From Rhizobium viscosum (GTDB lineage Bacteria; Pseudomonadota; Alphaproteobacteria; Rhizobiales; Rhizobiaceae), in contig NZ_JADBEC010000002.1 in the NCBI RefSeq assembly GCF_014873945.1, positions 2,232,001 through 2,296,000 of the forward strand: 64,000 nt of DNA, given 5' to 3'. Position 1 is the first letter of the stretch; each line of letters begins with the position of its first letter. Positions 18,667 through 27,558 of the stretch are shown piece by piece. Below the pieces are notes generated by a model, which saw nothing but the letters and a program-made list of their open reading frames with translations, was not told the origin of the DNA and ran no database searches. The translations under genes were made by a program, and so were the position numbers.

Positions 18667-19283
18667 CCGAGAACTCCCATCAGGTAAACGAAGGAAAAGA
18701 CGCCGATCCAGACGACATCGAGGAAGTGCCAGAACATGGAAAGGCACATCAGGCGGCGGCGGTTGGCTTCATGCAGGCCATGCATGGAAACCTGCACCAT
18801 AAGCGTGATCAGCCAGATGATGCCGAAGGTGACGTGCAGACCGTGCGTACCGACCAGCGTGAAGAAAGACGACAGGAAGGCGCTGCGCTGCGGACCGGCG
18901 CCCTCGTGGATGAGGTGTACGAACTCGTAAAGCTCGAGGCCGAGGAAGGCCGCGCCGAAAAGGCCGGTCACTGCCAGCCAGAACAGCGTTTCCGCCTTTG
19001 CGTTTCGCTCCATCTGCAGCATCGCAAAACCATAGGTGATGGAGGAAAGCAGCAGCATCGAGGTGTTGATGGCAACCAGCGGCAGATCGAACAGATCAGC
19101 CGGCGACGGACCGGCCGCATAGCTGCGGCCGAGCACGGCATGGGTGGCAAACAACACCGAGAAGATCAGGCTGTCGCTCATCAGATAGAGCCAGAAGCCC
19201 AGATTGGTGCTGTTTTCCGGATGATGGTCTTCCGTGAGATAGAATTCAGGCTTTTCGGCCGTGTCGATAGTATGATCGCTCAT
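18663..19283 (-). CDS. cyoC: Cytochrome o ubiquinol oxidase subunit III
   Basis: A 206-residue five-helix subunit III (COX3 family) of the bo3 oxidase. Recognisable pieces are LGFWLYLMSDSLIF at helix 1, RSAFLSSFFTLVGTHGLHV, and CLSMFWHFLDVVWIGVFSFVY in the last helix. The length matches E. coli CyoC (about 204). It lies 6 bp after cyoB and overlaps cyoD. Confidence 0.95.
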   Translation of the reverse strand: MSDHTIDTAEKPEFYLTEDHHPENSTNLGFWLYLMSDSLIFSVLFATHAVLGRSYAAGPSPADLFDLPLVAINTSMLLLSSITYGFAMLQMERNAKAETLFWLAVTGLFGAAFLGLELYEFVHLIHEGAGPQRSAFLSSFFTLVGTHGLHVTFGIIWLITLMVQVSMHGLHEANRRRLMCLSMFWHFLDVVWIGVFSFVYLMGVLG

Positions 19284-19289
19284 GGTCTC

Positions 19290-21293
19290 TTACACCTGTT
19301 CGGCAAGCAGCCGTGTGCGCTTGCCTTCCGTTTCGTTGACTTCATCCGCGGGAATGTAGAAGTCACGCTTGTAGTTGAAGGTATGGCCGATCGCGACGAC
19401 GAGCAGGGCGACGGCGGAGACGACGACGAGCCACCACATGTACCAGATCAGGCCGAAGGCGAGCGCGACGCTGATGGCGGACAGAATCGCGCCGGTACCG
19501 GTATTCTTCGGCATGTGGATCGGCTTGAAGCCGCCGAGCGGACGCTCGTAGCCACGGTTCTTCATGTCGTACCAGCTGTCGTGATCGTGCACGACCGGCG
19601 TGAAGGCGAAGTTGTAATCCGGCGGCGGCGAGGAGGTCGACCATTCCAGCGTGCGGCCATCCCACGGATCGCCGCTATCGTCGCGCAGTTCCTCACGCTT
19701 CATGAAGGAGACGACGATCTGGATCAGGAAGGACGCGATGCCAAGCGCGATCAGGCCGACGCCGAAGGCGGCGATGATGAACCAGATCTGCAGCGACGGA
19801 TCGTCGAACTGGCTCATGCGGCGGGTGACGCCCATCAGGCCGAGCACGTAGAGCGGCATGAAGGCGAACCAGAAGCCGATCTGCCAGAACCAGAAGCTCA
19901 TCTTGCCCCAGAAGGGATCGAGCTTGAAGCCGAAAGCCTTGGGGAACCAGTAGTTCACCCCGGCGAACATGCCGAAGAGAACGCCCCCGATGATCACGTT
20001 GTGAAAGTGGGCGATCAGGAATAGCGAGTTATGCAGCACGAAGTCGGCCGGCGGGACGGCAAGCATGACGCCGGTCATGCCGCCGATGACGAAGGTCACC
20101 ATGAAGCCGACCGTCCACAGCATCGGCACTTCGTAGCGGATACGGCCACGATACATGGTGAAGAGCCAATTGAACATCTTCGCCCCCGTCGGGATCGAGA
20201 TGATCATCGTAGTGATGCCGAAGAAGGAGTTGACGGAAGCGCCCGAACCCATCGTGAAGAAGTGGTGCAGCCAGACGAGATAGGACAGGATCATGATCAC
20301 GCAGGTAGCATAGACCATCGAAGCGTAGCCGAAGAGGCGCTTGCCGGAGAAGGTCGCAACCACTTCCGAGAAGATGCCGAAGGCCGGCAGCACGAGGATG
20401 TAGACTTCCGGGTGGCCCCAGATCCAGATGAGGTTGACATACATCATCGGATTGCCGCCGAGGTCGTTCGTGAAGAAGTTCGTGCCGGCATAGCGGTCGA
20501 GCGACAGGAGAGCGAGCGTTGCTGTCAGGATCGGGAATGAAGCGACGATCAGGATGTTGGTGCAGAGCGCCGTCCAGGTGAAGACCGGCATCTTCATGAA
20601 GGTCATGCCCGGAGCACGCATCTTCACGATGGTAGCGATCAGGTTGATGCCTGACAGTGTTGTGCCGACACCAGCGACCTGCAGGCCCCAGATATAATAA
20701 TCGACGCCGACTCCAGGACTATAGGCGGCACCCGACAGCGGCGGATAAGCGAGCCAGCCGGTCTGGGCGAATTCGCCGATGAAGAGCGAGATCATGATGA
20801 TGATCGCGCCCGCCGTCGTCATCCAGAACGAGAAGTTGTTCAGGAACGGGAAGGAAACGTCGCGGGCACCGATCTGCAGCGGCACCACGAAGTTCATGAG
20901 GCCGGTGACAAAGGGCATCGCCACGAAGAAGATCATGATGACGCCGTGGGCGGTGAAGATCTGGTCGTAATGGTGCGGCGGCAGCGGGCCTTCATTGCCA
21001 TTGAAGGCAATCGCCTGCTGCACGCGCATCAGGATGGCATCAGAGAAGCCGCGCAAAAGCATGATGACGGCCAGGATCACATACATGATGCCGATCTTCT
21101 TGTGATCGACGCTGCAGATCCAGTCGCGCCAGAGCGAACCCCAGAACTTGAAATAGGTGATGATGCCAAGCACTGCGATGGCGCCAATGACGACGCCGAT
21201 GAAGGTCACGACCAGGATCGGCTCGTGATAGGGGATCGCATCGAGGGTCAACCGGCCGAAGATGAACTTCAGGAGGTCAGGATTGGAAAACAT
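19290..21293 (-). CDS. cyoB: Cytochrome o ubiquinol oxidase subunit I
   Basis: A 667-residue heme-copper subunit I that reduces O2 to water with electrons from ubiquinol and pumps protons. All metal ligands are visible: low-spin heme His in TAHGVIMIFF, CuB His plus cross-linked Tyr in WGHPEVYILVLP, the CuB His pair in LVWLHHFFTMGSG, and the high-spin and low-spin heme His in IAHFHNVIIGG. Length matches E. coli CyoB (663). It is 42 bp downstream of cyoA. Confidence 0.97.
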   Translation of the reverse strand: MFSNPDLLKFIFGRLTLDAIPYHEPILVVTFIGVVIGAIAVLGIITYFKFWGSLWRDWICSVDHKKIGIMYVILAVIMLLRGFSDAILMRVQQAIAFNGNEGPLPPHHYDQIFTAHGVIMIFFVAMPFVTGLMNFVVPLQIGARDVSFPFLNNFSFWMTTAGAIIIMISLFIGEFAQTGWLAYPPLSGAAYSPGVGVDYYIWGLQVAGVGTTLSGINLIATIVKMRAPGMTFMKMPVFTWTALCTNILIVASFPILTATLALLSLDRYAGTNFFTNDLGGNPMMYVNLIWIWGHPEVYILVLPAFGIFSEVVATFSGKRLFGYASMVYATCVIMILSYLVWLHHFFTMGSGASVNSFFGITTMIISIPTGAKMFNWLFTMYRGRIRYEVPMLWTVGFMVTFVIGGMTGVMLAVPPADFVLHNSLFLIAHFHNVIIGGVLFGMFAGVNYWFPKAFGFKLDPFWGKMSFWFWQIGFWFAFMPLYVLGLMGVTRRMSQFDDPSLQIWFIIAAFGVGLIALGIASFLIQIVVSFMKREELRDDSGDPWDGRTLEWSTSSPPPDYNFAFTPVVHDHDSWYDMKNRGYERPLGGFKPIHMPKNTGTGAILSAISVALAFGLIWYMWWLVVVSAVALLVVAIGHTFNYKRDFYIPADEVNETEGKRTRLLAEQV

Positions 21294-21335
21294 GGAACAA
21301 CCCGTTCATTATGTCTTGCGACGCAAAGCGCCAGG

Positions 21336-22499
21336 TTAATTGTTATTGTTGAGCTGTGCCGGCGCCGGATCGCCGCCATTGCCCGAGCCGGGCATCGAAT
21401 GACCCTCATGCTGCATGTCCATTCCGGGCATGTTCTGCATGCTGTTGCCATCAGTGCTTTCGGCCGGCTCGCTGCGTGCGGGTGCGCCCGTTGCAGGCAC
21501 GGTGGCCGCAGGCGCGACGATCCCTTCGTCCGCATGGCGATTGTCGTAGGTCAGCTTTTCGCGGTTTTCTTCGCTTTCCTTGCCGCCGCCGCCCATCATG
21601 TCGATGTGCATCATCTCGCTCGCGCACATCTTGCCGGGCGTGGCGCACATATTGAGGATCGCGTCGTAAAGATCGGCATCGGCGCCGGCATAATAGCGCA
21701 CCGGTTCCTTCTCGCTCGGCTTTTCGAGCTTCAGATAGGCGTCGCGATTGAGCATCGTGCCGCGCTGTTTGACCTGCGCCACCCAGGCGTCGAAGCCCTG
21801 CTGGTTCAGGCCGTGGAACTTGAAGCGCATGTGCGAGAAGCCTTCGCCGCTGTAATTTGCGGAGAAGCCGTCATACTCGCCTTCCTTGTTGATGACGGCA
21901 TGCAGTCTCGTCTGCATGCCGGGCATGGCATAGACCTGGCCGGCAAGGGCGGGGATGAAGAAGGAATTCATCACCGAGGAGGCGGTGATCTTGAAGTCGA
22001 TCGGCACGTCGACAGGAGCTGCGAGCTCATTGACCGTCGCAATGCCGAGATCGGGATAGAAGAATAGCCATTTCCAGTCGAGCGCCACGACCTCGACGGT
22101 CAACGGCTTCGTATCTGCCGGAATGGCACGGTCCGCATCGATACGGTCGAGCGGGCGGTAGGGATCGAGCTTGTGCGTGGAAATCCAGGTGACGGCGCCA
22201 AGCGCGATAATGATGGCGAGCGGCGCCGACCAGATCACGATTTCGAGGCGCGTGGAATGATGCCATTCGGGCGCGTAGTCCGCGGCCGTATTGGAGCGCC
22301 GGTAGCGCCAGGCGAAAAACAGTGTGAGGAAGATCACCGGAATGATGATCAGCAGCATTAGCACCGTGGAGACGATGATGAGGTCACGCTGTTGGGTGGC
22401 GATATCGCCCGAAGGCGACATGACCACCATGTTGCATCCTGCCAAAAAAAACAGCGGCAAGATTAATAGAAGGCGGGAAAACTTCTGCAGTTTTGGCAC
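21336..22499 (-). CDS. cyoA: Cytochrome o ubiquinol oxidase subunit II, with a Met/His-rich tail
   Basis: A lipoprotein subunit II: a signal sequence ends in the lipobox LAGC, followed by two membrane helices and a periplasmic cupredoxin-like domain (VVALDWKWLFFYPD, SVMNSFFIPALAGQVYAMPGM, YSGEGFSHMRF) without the CuA cysteine pair, as expected for a quinol oxidase. The GTG at 22499 (VPKLQKFSRL) gives a normal N-terminus; the frame runs on to 22778 without support. At 387 residues it is longer than E. coli CyoA (315). The extra C-terminus is Ala/Pro-rich and ends with MPGMDMQHEGHSMPG, a possible copper-binding motif. It is the first gene of the operon. Confidence 0.93.
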   Translation of the reverse strand: MPKLQKFSRLLLILPLFFLAGCNMVVMSPSGDIATQQRDLIIVSTVLMLLIIIPVIFLTLFFAWRYRRSNTAADYAPEWHHSTRLEIVIWSAPLAIIIALGAVTWISTHKLDPYRPLDRIDADRAIPADTKPLTVEVVALDWKWLFFYPDLGIATVNELAAPVDVPIDFKITASSVMNSFFIPALAGQVYAMPGMQTRLHAVINKEGEYDGFSANYSGEGFSHMRFKFHGLNQQGFDAWVAQVKQRGTMLNRDAYLKLEKPSEKEPVRYYAGADADLYDAILNMCATPGKMCASEMMHIDMMGGGGKESEENREKLTYDNRHADEGIVAPAATVPATGAPARSEPAESTDGNSMQNMPGMDMQHEGHSMPGSGNGGDPAPAQLNNNN

Positions 22500-22875
22500 G
22501 TCTCTAAGCTCTTTTTGTTTCGTTCGATTGCCGACTAAAGCACTGGCACGAGCAGCGATATGAGGTCTTTGGTCGCAGTGCAACATGCATTTTGCACCGC
22601 GGGAGAAGTCAGCTTCCACGGCGCCCACAAAATCCTGATAGAAGTGAGAAGGAATTTTTCCGGCGCCGCCTCGTGTATAGCTGAAAAGCGTGGCCTTGCC
22701 CAATAAAACTCTGGAATAGGTTGGCATAGGTATCACGCGATTTTTCCATCGCATCGATTTTTGAGAATTCGGCGTCAACTATTTGCGCAACAAGGACTTG
22801 ATAAGCTGCAAATATGGAACAAGATCAGCTTGAGGTGCTTTGTAAAAAGCACCTTAAACGAGGGAGGCGTTTCAT
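22500..22875. other. Divergent intergenic region between cyoA and an MFS gene
   Basis: No supported gene. It should hold the cyo promoter and the promoter of the MFS gene at 22876. Visible structure is an imperfect palindrome GTGCAA-N8-TTGCAC (22578-22597), 79 bp from the cyoA start, and the hairpin at 22833-22854. I saw no clear FNR-type TTGAT-N4-ATCAA box. Confidence 0.6.
22833..22854 (+). promoter_or_regulatory. 5' leader hairpin before the MFS gene
   Basis: AGGTGCTTT (22833-22841), GTAA loop, AAAGCACCT (22846-22854) form a perfect 9-bp stem ending 8 bp before the GAGGGAGG ribosome-binding site of the MFS gene. It could be an operator palindrome or a leader hairpin that affects translation. 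There is no U-run that would make it a terminator. Confidence 0.4.
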
Positions 22876-24207
22876 ATGGCTACTGCCACACATTTAGGAC
22901 CATCATCTTCATCGCTGGAGCGGGATGCACGGCGCATTCACGGTGACAAGCCGGTTTCGCCCGGCAGCATCGCGATCGGCGTGGTGATCGGTCGCATGTC
23001 GGAGTTTTTTGATTTCTTTGTTTACGGCCTCGCATCCGTTCTCGTCTTTCCGCAGCTCGTCTTTCCCTTCGCGCCGGATCGGTTGACGGCCACGCTCTAT
23101 TCTTTCGCGATTTTCTCGCTGGCCTTCCTTGCCCGTCCCGTCGGCTCCGTCGTCTTCATGACGATCGACCGCTTGTACGGGCGTGGCACCAAGCTCACCA
23201 TCGCGCTCATCCTGCTCGGCGGCTCGACGGCATCGATTGCCTTCCTGCCGGGCTATGATGAAATCGGCTACTGGTCGATTGCGCTATTGGCGCTCTTCCG
23301 GCTCGGGCAGGGCTTTGCGCTCGGTGGTGCCTGGGATGGCCTTGCATCGCTGCTTGCTCTCAATGCGCCGCCGAATCATCGTGGCTGGTATGCAATGATC
23401 CCGCAGCTCGGCGCACCGATCGGCTTTGCGCTGGCGAGCATCCTGTTCGGTTACTTCGTCGCCAACCTCTCCCCGGAAGACTTCCTCTCATGGGGCTGGC
23501 GTTATCCGTTCTTCGTCGCCTTCGCGATCAACGTCGTCGCGCTCTTTGCCCGTCTTCGGCTTGTCATGACCAAGGATTTCGGCACGCTCTTGGAGCAGCA
23601 TGAGCTTGAAGCAGCACCAATCCTCGACGTGCTACGGGTCCACGGCCGCGATATCCTGATCGGCGCTTTCGTGCCGCTTGCAAGCTTTGCCATGTTCCAC
23701 CTCGTCACCATCTTCCCGCTCGGCTGGATGAGCCTTTACGGCAACCAGCCGATCGGCGCCTTCATGGTGGTACAGGTCATCGGCGCCATGGTCGGCTTCG
23801 TTGCCATCATTGCCTCTGGCATCATCGCCGATCGCATCGGCCGGCGTAAGCAACTTGCGATCTGCGCTGTGCTGATTGCGATCTTCAGCTTCATCGGCCC
23901 GTTCCTGATCGGCGCCGGCAACAGCGGTCATGACGCCTTCGTCATCATCGGCTTCGGCGTGCTCGGCCTTTCCTTCGGCCAGGCGACCGGCTCCATCTCG
24001 TCGCGCTTCGGCCGCGGCTATCGCTACACCGGTGCGGCCTTCACCTCCGACCTCGCCTGGCTGATCGGCGCCGGCTTCGCACCGCTGGTGGCGCTCAGCC
24101 TGTCAAGCCAGTTCGGCCTGACCTTCGTTGGCTACTACCTGCTCTCAGGTGCGATCTGCACGTTGGCGGCTCTTGCTTTCAGCAGGGCGCTGGAGCAGCG
24201 TGAGTAG
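22876..24207 (+). CDS. MFS transporter, metabolite:H+ symporter type
   Basis: A 443-residue 12-helix carrier. The N-terminal GVVIGRMSEFFDFFVYGLASVLVFPQLVFP and ARPVGSVVFMTIDRLYGRGTKLT are typical of the metabolite:H+ symporter branch of the MFS (citrate, alpha-ketoglutarate, proline and shikimate permeases). It would therefore import an organic acid or similar solute with protons. GAGGGAGG lies before the ATG. It is monocistronic, bounded by a leader hairpin and a strong terminator. Confidence 0.9.
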   Translation: MATATHLGPSSSSLERDARRIHGDKPVSPGSIAIGVVIGRMSEFFDFFVYGLASVLVFPQLVFPFAPDRLTATLYSFAIFSLAFLARPVGSVVFMTIDRLYGRGTKLTIALILLGGSTASIAFLPGYDEIGYWSIALLALFRLGQGFALGGAWDGLASLLALNAPPNHRGWYAMIPQLGAPIGFALASILFGYFVANLSPEDFLSWGWRYPFFVAFAINVVALFARLRLVMTKDFGTLLEQHELEAAPILDVLRVHGRDILIGAFVPLASFAMFHLVTIFPLGWMSLYGNQPIGAFMVVQVIGAMVGFVAIIASGIIADRIGRRKQLAICAVLIAIFSFIGPFLIGAGNSGHDAFVIIGFGVLGLSFGQATGSISSRFGRGYRYTGAAFTSDLAWLIGAGFAPLVALSLSSQFGLTFVGYYLLSGAICTLAALAFSRALEQRE

Positions 24208-24222
24208 CGCATAAGACATAAC

Positions 24223-24258
24223 AAAAAGGCCCGCCTGGTTTCCCAGGCGGGCCTTTTT
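24223..24258. terminator. Strong bidirectional intrinsic terminator
   Basis: A perfect 16-bp stem around a TTTC tetraloop (24239-24242); left arm 24223-24238, right arm 24243-24258. The GC-rich core is flanked by AAAAA on the left and TTTTT on the right, so it has a U-run in both directions. It ends the MFS gene on + and the cNMP-binding protein gene (stop at 24280) on -. Confidence 0.93.
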
Positions 24259-24279
24259 GTTTGGGATCTATTTCGGGCT

Positions 24280-24747
24280 TTACTGTGCCATCTGCGGCTG
24301 CTTGGCAGCGCGCGCGGCGGTCAGTTCGGCAGTCGTGTGGTTGAGACGGTCGGCGAGCACGCGCATGATCTCCACGGCCATTTCCGGAAAATCGCTCAGG
24401 AGCTTGAGGAAATGTTCCTTGCTGATGCGCAGGACTTCGAGCGGTGAGGTGGCGCGCACGGTCGCGGTGCGCGATACGTCGCAGAGAATGGCAATTTCGC
24501 CGACGATGGAATTGACCTCGACATCGGCGACCTTAATTTCGCCGGCAGGCGAAGAAACGATGATATCGGCCGTGCCTGACAATACGACATAGGCGGCGTC
24601 GCCGACATCACCCTGACGGAACAGGTTCTGGCCGGCGTGGTAGGTCATACGGTCGGAGGTGAAGGCCAAGAGCTTGAGTTTCGCTGGTGCGATCCTCGAG
24701 AAGATCGGCACCCGCCGCAGCATTTCGACTTCATCTCTCAACAGCAT
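24280..24747 (-). CDS. Cyclic nucleotide-binding domain protein
   Basis: A 155-residue protein made of a single CRP-like cyclic nucleotide-binding domain with no helix-turn-helix, so it is not a transcription factor. The beta-roll segment LFRQGDVGDAAYVVLSGTADI and the phosphate-binding cassette VGEIAILCDVSRTATV, with conserved Glu and Arg, suggest real cNMP binding. It lies 96 bp after the pseudo-ABC gene on the same strand and before a terminator, so it is probably the last gene of that operon. It may act as a sensor subunit for it. An ATG at 24771 would add eight residues. Confidence 0.85.
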   Translation of the reverse strand: MLLRDEVEMLRRVPIFSRIAPAKLKLLAFTSDRMTYHAGQNLFRQGDVGDAAYVVLSGTADIIVSSPAGEIKVADVEVNSIVGEIAILCDVSRTATVRATSPLEVLRISKEHFLKLLSDFPEMAVEIMRVLADRLNHTTAELTAARAAKQPQMAQ

Positions 24748-24843
24748 GAGCGTTACAACTCCCTGCCGCATGGTCCTTGATCATGCGCTAAAAACCAATT
24801 CCAAGCGCCTTGCGGGCGCCGTCTCTGCCGCCCCAATAGAATA

Positions 24844-27558
24844 TTACGATAACAGTTCCTTGAACATACCGTTTTTCTCGGAAAGTTCCGGATAGTTGCC
24901 CGCTTCGGCAAGATCGCCGCGATCGAAGAGCAGAATGCGATCGAAGATTTCCGCAAGCTTGGCGTTGGACAACACCCAGATGATCGCCGGGCGCTTGCCT
25001 TCCTCGTGCAGGCCTTCGATGATGTTGTGGGTGATCTGGTCCTGGATGCGCTGGTCGAGCGCCGGGATCGGTCGGTTGAAGATGAAGTAGTCGGAGCGCT
25101 TGAGCAGAGCGCGGGCGAGATTGAGCTTCTGCCGCTGGACGCCGGTCAGGCGCTTGCCGCCAGAGCCGACATCAAATTCGAGGCCGATCGACAATACGTC
25201 GTCATAGAGATCGAGCGCATCGAACAGTTCACCCATGATGAGGCGTATACGGTCGGAGGCATCGGCTTGCTGATAGGCGATGCGGCCGAACAGCACATTG
25301 TCCATCAGGCTCGCGGAGGCCGTGAAGCGGCTGATGTCGTAACGTTCGATCAGCTCGGCGAGATCATCAGGGATGTTCTGGTGAAACTGCTTGCGGGCAC
25401 TGACGATCTTATCCATCAGCGCCTGCGTCAAGAGACCGAAGCGGTGCCGTGGTTCGATATAGGCGAAGCTCAGGCGGATGATGCTTGCTCGGTCTTCCGG
25501 CGTCGCATCCTCGAAGCGCTTGCCCTGCAGCTTCTGCAGCAGCGCCTGGTAGGTCGGAATGTCGTCCGCCGTCATGAAGGTGAGCTGCTGGAAGAAGGGA
25601 TGGTCCGGCGGCAGGTCGTGGAAGAGTTCCACTGCGTTCTCGGCGATTTCCAGGCCCATGGCATAGAGATCGGTGCTGAGCCCGGTGTCGCGGAAGAGCT
25701 GTTGGAAATAGGGGTGGCCGGCAAGCCGGCGGTTGTTCATCAGCGGCCGCTTCATCGTGCCGAAGAGCAGGTTTTCGCCGACGGTCGCCTGTGTGTTGTA
25801 AGCGTCGAAATCGAAGGGCACGACGATGGCGTCGAGGTTTTCCTCGGCAAGCCGCTCGCGCAGCGACGTCCGAAGCTTGACGATATGGCTGCCGAGGGCA
25901 GTATGAATCTCGGTATTGACGGTGGAGCGCAGCGCCAGATCCAGAATGTCCTGAGACATCATGACGGCGTCGAGCACCGGCCGGATCGCCTTCAGCAGGT
26001 CTTCAGGCCCTTTTGCGCCGGCGGCATCGTAGTCGACCCAGTCGCTGTTGAGATCAAGCGTCGGGTTGCCTGCTTTCTGCGATTCCGCCACATGCCATTT
26101 ATATTCCTGCGCAGCCTTGCCGTCATATTCGGGCTCTTTCAGCGGAGCATGCTTGAGGCCGTAGACCAGATTGTCGCGGAGCGTGCCGTGGAAGAAATAG
26201 CTGTCGGCGGACGCATAGGAGATGCGCCGGCCAGTGATCGATTCCGGCAGATCCAGCAGGTCCTGTCCGTCGATGGTGATGCGGCCGGAATCCGGCCAGA
26301 CGAGACGGCCGAGCGCTTCGGCGAAGGCTTCTGCACCACTGCCGTTCGGCCCGACGATCGCAACCGTCTCGTTCGGCTTGATCTCGACCGAGACGTGGTC
26401 GACGAGGCGCGCACCGCTGTCATCACTGACAGAGAGGTTTGTGACGACGAAAGCACTCGTCAGGGGCGCCACCGGCGTGGTGGCCAGCTCCTGGATGCGG
26501 CTGTCGATCAGCGGCTCGACGTTGAACTGCTCGTAAACCTGCGCATATTTGACCTGCACGTCCTGACGCATCTGGTCCCAGTCGATCAGCTCTTTCAGCG
26601 GGCCGGGCAGGTCCTTGTAGGCGGAAATGACGGCGACGAGCTGGCCGATGTCGAGCCGGCCCTGCAGCGCCAGATAACCGCCGATCGCGTAGAAAAGGAA
26701 GGGTGTGACCTGGGCGAGGAAGTTGTTGATGAACTTGACCAGGAATTTCCACTGATAAAGGTCGTAGCGGATCGAGAAGATACGGCCGAGGCGGGTTGCA
26801 ATATCGGCGCGCTCGAAATTGGAGGTGTCGTTGCCGTGGATCGTGCCGATACCATCGACGATCTCGCCGACGCGGCCCGAAAGTTCGCGGGCTGTCAGTT
26901 GGCGCTGGCGGCCGAGCTCGAGCAGGCGCTTGCGCATGCGGGGAATGACGACCGCCTGCACGCCGACGATGGCAGCCGCGATCATGCCGAGCCAGAAATT
27001 CTGGATGATGATGAAGGCAAGCGCGGTGATCGCCTGGCCGCCGAGCAGGGCGGGCGAGACGAAGGCGTCGCCCGTGAAGCCGCCCATCGGCTCCACCTCG
27101 TCCTTGATCATCGTGGCGATTTCGGCCGATTTCACCCGCTTGAAATGGGCAGGCGGGAAGCGCAGCACACGATCGATGAGCTCGAAGCGGATGCGGCGCA
27201 GCATGCGTTCGCCGAGCCGGCCCTTATAGGTATTGATATAGAACTTGAAGAGGCCGTTCAGCACCACCAACGCCAGGAAGACGAGGCTCAATGCCATCAG
27301 CATCTGAAAGCGGTTGAGCTCCAGGCCCTTGAAGAATTCGACATGACCGATCAGCGGGATGTCGTAGGCGATGTGCATGAAGGTCTGCCGCGCACCTGGC
27401 CCTTCGAAGCCGTCCCCCTGAATAGGTCCGTTGACGATCTGCTTCGGCAGGTCGAAGGACAGGAAGTAGGGCACCATGGAGGCTGCGACGACCAGCAGAA
27501 TCCAGAGCTGCTGCAGCCGCGTGTTCTTCCAGATGTAGCGCGCGAGGCTTTTTTCCAT
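24844..27558 (-). CDS. ABC-exporter-like protein with all ATPase motifs degraded and a large insertion
   Basis: A 904-residue protein built like an ABC exporter: helices in about residues 15-320, then a nucleotide-binding-like domain. Every catalytic motif is altered. Walker A is GPNGSGAEA (403-411; Lys-Ser replaced by Ala-Glu), the Q-loop Gln is Ala (SADSYFF, near 451), the signature is LTGVQ (804-808), Walker B is YFIFNRP (Asp-Glu replaced by Asn-Arg), and the H-loop is VLSN (His replaced by Ser). About 340 residues separate Q-loop and signature, against about 80-100 normally. The motif N[LV][LV][YF]G that follows the Q-loop recurs three times (N463, N596, N754). It is probably a non-hydrolysing membrane protein. 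It is encoded between three glycosyltransferases and a cNMP-binding protein. Confidence 0.88.
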   Translation of the reverse strand: MEKSLARYIWKNTRLQQLWILLVVAASMVPYFLSFDLPKQIVNGPIQGDGFEGPGARQTFMHIAYDIPLIGHVEFFKGLELNRFQMLMALSLVFLALVVLNGLFKFYINTYKGRLGERMLRRIRFELIDRVLRFPPAHFKRVKSAEIATMIKDEVEPMGGFTGDAFVSPALLGGQAITALAFIIIQNFWLGMIAAAIVGVQAVVIPRMRKRLLELGRQRQLTARELSGRVGEIVDGIGTIHGNDTSNFERADIATRLGRIFSIRYDLYQWKFLVKFINNFLAQVTPFLFYAIGGYLALQGRLDIGQLVAVISAYKDLPGPLKELIDWDQMRQDVQVKYAQVYEQFNVEPLIDSRIQELATTPVAPLTSAFVVTNLSVSDDSGARLVDHVSVEIKPNETVAIVGPNGSGAEAFAEALGRLVWPDSGRITIDGQDLLDLPESITGRRISYASADSYFFHGTLRDNLVYGLKHAPLKEPEYDGKAAQEYKWHVAESQKAGNPTLDLNSDWVDYDAAGAKGPEDLLKAIRPVLDAVMMSQDILDLALRSTVNTEIHTALGSHIVKLRTSLRERLAEENLDAIVVPFDFDAYNTQATVGENLLFGTMKRPLMNNRRLAGHPYFQQLFRDTGLSTDLYAMGLEIAENAVELFHDLPPDHPFFQQLTFMTADDIPTYQALLQKLQGKRFEDATPEDRASIIRLSFAYIEPRHRFGLLTQALMDKIVSARKQFHQNIPDDLAELIERYDISRFTASASLMDNVLFGRIAYQQADASDRIRLIMGELFDALDLYDDVLSIGLEFDVGSGGKRLTGVQRQKLNLARALLKRSDYFIFNRPIPALDQRIQDQITHNIIEGLHEEGKRPAIIWVLSNAKLAEIFDRILLFDRGDLAEAGNYPELSEKNGMFKELLS

